Assembly: GCA_002451065.1 (NCBI GenBank)
Contig: DKBC01000118.1
Coordinates: 1 to 13,352 of the forward strand
DNA from: Betaproteobacteria bacterium UBA6910
GTDB taxonomy: Bacteria; Pseudomonadota; Gammaproteobacteria; Burkholderiales; UBA6910
Direction of reading: 5' to 3'
DNA: 13,352 nt
Each line of letters starts with the position of its first letter. Within the stretch, counting starts at the first letter, position 1. Positions 12,293-13,352 of this stretch are shown piece by piece. The position numbers were made by a program, and so were the translations under genes. The notes below the pieces were generated by a model. The model was not told the DNA's origin. It searched no databases and was given only the letters and a program-made list of their open reading frames with translations.

Positions 12293-13352
12293 ATGATTCG
12301 AGTCAGAGCATTGTGGCGTGGTTCGGGAGTGCTGGCGGCGGTGGCGCTGCTGCTCGCCGCGCACCCGGCGGCCGCCAACCCCCATGAGCACAAGCTGTCC
12401 AACGGTTTGCGGGTGATTGTCAAGGAAGACCACCGCTCTCCGGTGGTGGTGTCCCAGATCTGGTATCGCGCGGGTTCCATGGACGAGGTCAACGGCACGA
12501 CCGGAGTGGCCCACGTCCTGGAGCACATGATGTTCAAGGGGACGCGCAAGGTTCCTGCCGGACAGTTCTCGAAAATAATCGCCGCCGCCGGCGGACGCGA
12601 CAACGCCTTCACCAGCCGCGATTACACGGCCTATTTCCAGACCCTGGAGCGCTCCCGGCTCCCCATTTCCTTTCGGCTGGAGTCTGACCGCATGCAGAAC
12701 CTGGTGCTTTCGGCCGAAGAGTTTGCCAAGGAGATCAAGGTGGTGATGGAGGAGCGCCGCTTGCGCACCGACGATCAGCCTCATTCCCTGGTCCACGAAG
12801 CCTTGACGGCGACCGCTTTCCAAGCGCACCCCTACCGCCATCCCATCATCGGCTGGATGAGCGACCTCGAGAGTATGACCGTGGACGATGCGCGCAGGTG
12901 GTACGAGCGCTGGTACGCCCCGAACAATGCGCTGCTGGTGGTGGTGGGCGACGTCAAGCCGAAGCAGGTATTTGCGCTGGCCGAGAAGTACTTCGGAAAA
13001 ATCAAGCCGCGCGCCCTGCCGGTGCGCAAGCCCCAGACCGAGCCGGAGCAGACCGGGGTCCGCCGCCTCACCGTCAAGGCGCCGGGGAAGCTACCTTACC
13101 TCGCCATGGGATTTCACGTGCCGGTCCTGCGGGACGCGGACAAGGACTGGGAGCCGTATGCTCTGGAGGTCCTGGCGGGGGTGCTTGACGGCAACGCGTC
13201 GGCCCGCCTCAACAAGAGCCTGGTGCGGGAGCAGCGCATCGCCCAGTCGGCCGGCGCCGGCTACGACTCGCTGGGACGGGGCTCGGAGCTGTTCTACCTG
13301 GTCGGGACCCCCAGCGAAGGCAGGACCGCCGCGGAACTGGAAACCGCGATAC
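12293..13352 (+). CDS. M16 family zinc metallopeptidase, periplasmic (3' end outside window)
   Basis: This is the first 353 residues of a pitrilysin/insulinase-type (M16) peptidase; the frame is open to the window edge with no stop. Residues 1-28 form a Sec signal peptide, with cleavage likely after HPAAA. The inverted zinc motif HxxEH is HVLEH (His74, Glu77, His78), and the third zinc ligand, Glu154 in MEERRLRTDD, comes 75 residues later, within the family spacing. The substrate-strand region AFTSRDYTAYFQT (105-117) and HPYRHPIIGWMSD (from about residue 182) are typical. Position divergent from ftsY matches betaproteobacterial genomes, where it is often followed by a second M16 gene. With the zinc site intact, it is probably the catalytically active member of such a pair. 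Substrates are unknown. Confidence 0.95.
   Translation, partial: MIRVRALWRGSGVLAAVALLLAAHPAAANPHEHKLSNGLRVIVKEDHRSPVVVSQIWYRAGSMDEVNGTTGVAHVLEHMMFKGTRKVPAGQFSKIIAAAGGRDNAFTSRDYTAYFQTLERSRLPISFRLESDRMQNLVLSAEEFAKEIKVVMEERRLRTDDQPHSLVHEALTATAFQAHPYRHPIIGWMSDLESMTVDDARRWYERWYAPNNALLVVVGDVKPKQVFALAEKYFGKIKPRALPVRKPQTEPEQTGVRRLTVKAPGKLPYLAMGFHVPVLRDADKDWEPYALEVLAGVLDGNASARLNKSLVREQRIAQSAGAGYDSLGRGSELFYLVGTPSEGRTAAELETAI

Noticed and set aside
11695..12612. Minus-strand frame extending from inside ftsY across the divergent gap into the M16 gene
   Set aside because: It would run antisense through the signal peptide and zinc motif of the M16 peptidase and in another frame through ftsY. Its composition is non-protein-like.
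1..13352. CRISPR array, insertion sequence, tRNA, phage genes or defence system
   Set aside because: No regularly spaced repeats, transposase motifs, terminal inverted repeats, cloverleaf structures or recognisable defence proteins were seen. Apart from the points listed, the window is core chromosome.

Overview
This 13.35 kb, GC-rich window is dense chromosomal DNA that most resembles a betaproteobacterium. The reasons are the gene order of the aa3-type cytochrome c oxidase locus (ctaD, small assembly protein, ctaG, DUF2970, coxC, a reverse-strand DUF2909 gene, SURF1, ctaB, sco), the rpoH-ftsX-ftsE-ftsY block lying divergent from an M16 peptidase gene, and GCTAGAAT-type -10 boxes. No mobile element, CRISPR array, tRNA or rRNA was seen. 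The genus cannot be named from the window.

Layout. 1-2591 (+): the 3' part of ctaD (subunit I, with CuB and haem ligands), a 38-residue membrane peptide, ctaG (Cox11), a DUF2970 membrane protein and coxC (subunit III), tightly packed and ended by a very strong terminator (2612-2649). 2661-2858 (-): a DUF2909 twin-transmembrane protein. 2915-4184 (+): SURF1 and an overlapping SCO-like membrane-anchored protein. 4282-5790 (+): ctaB (haem O synthase) and a SCO1/SenC copper chaperone lipoprotein, with a probable promoter of their own. The haem A synthase gene (ctaA/COX15), which I would expect just before ctaB, is absent. 5791-6044 is non-coding. 6045-6287 (+): an extremely acidic 80-residue protein followed by a terminator. 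6381-8622 (+): an ATP/ADP-translocase-like MFS transporter overlapping a Tat-signal aldo/keto reductase. 8628-8654: a hairpin between convergent genes. 8674-12218 (-): rpoH, ftsX, ftsE and ftsY, transcribed in the order ftsY-ftsE-ftsX-rpoH. 12293-13352 (+): the 5' part of an M16 (pitrilysin-type) zinc peptidase gene, running off the window.

How the genes work together. The first 5.8 kb builds the terminal oxidase: structural subunits I and III, copper delivery to CuB (CtaG) and CuA (SCO), haem farnesylation (CtaB) and haem insertion (SURF1). The right-hand block combines membrane-protein targeting (FtsY), divisome control (FtsEX) and the heat-shock sigma factor (RpoH).

The most notable observation is a perfect CIRCE operator (TTAGCACTC-N9-GAGTGCTAA, 9554-9580) directly upstream of rpoH and overlapping its predicted -35 to -10 region. 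It implies that the HrcA repressor controls the sigma-32 gene, so that two normally separate heat-shock systems form a cascade. Other points worth a second look are the missing ctaA, the SCO-like paralogue beside SURF1 that keeps its metal-ligand residues, the transporter/Tat-reductase pair between sco and rpoH, and the hyperacidic small protein.
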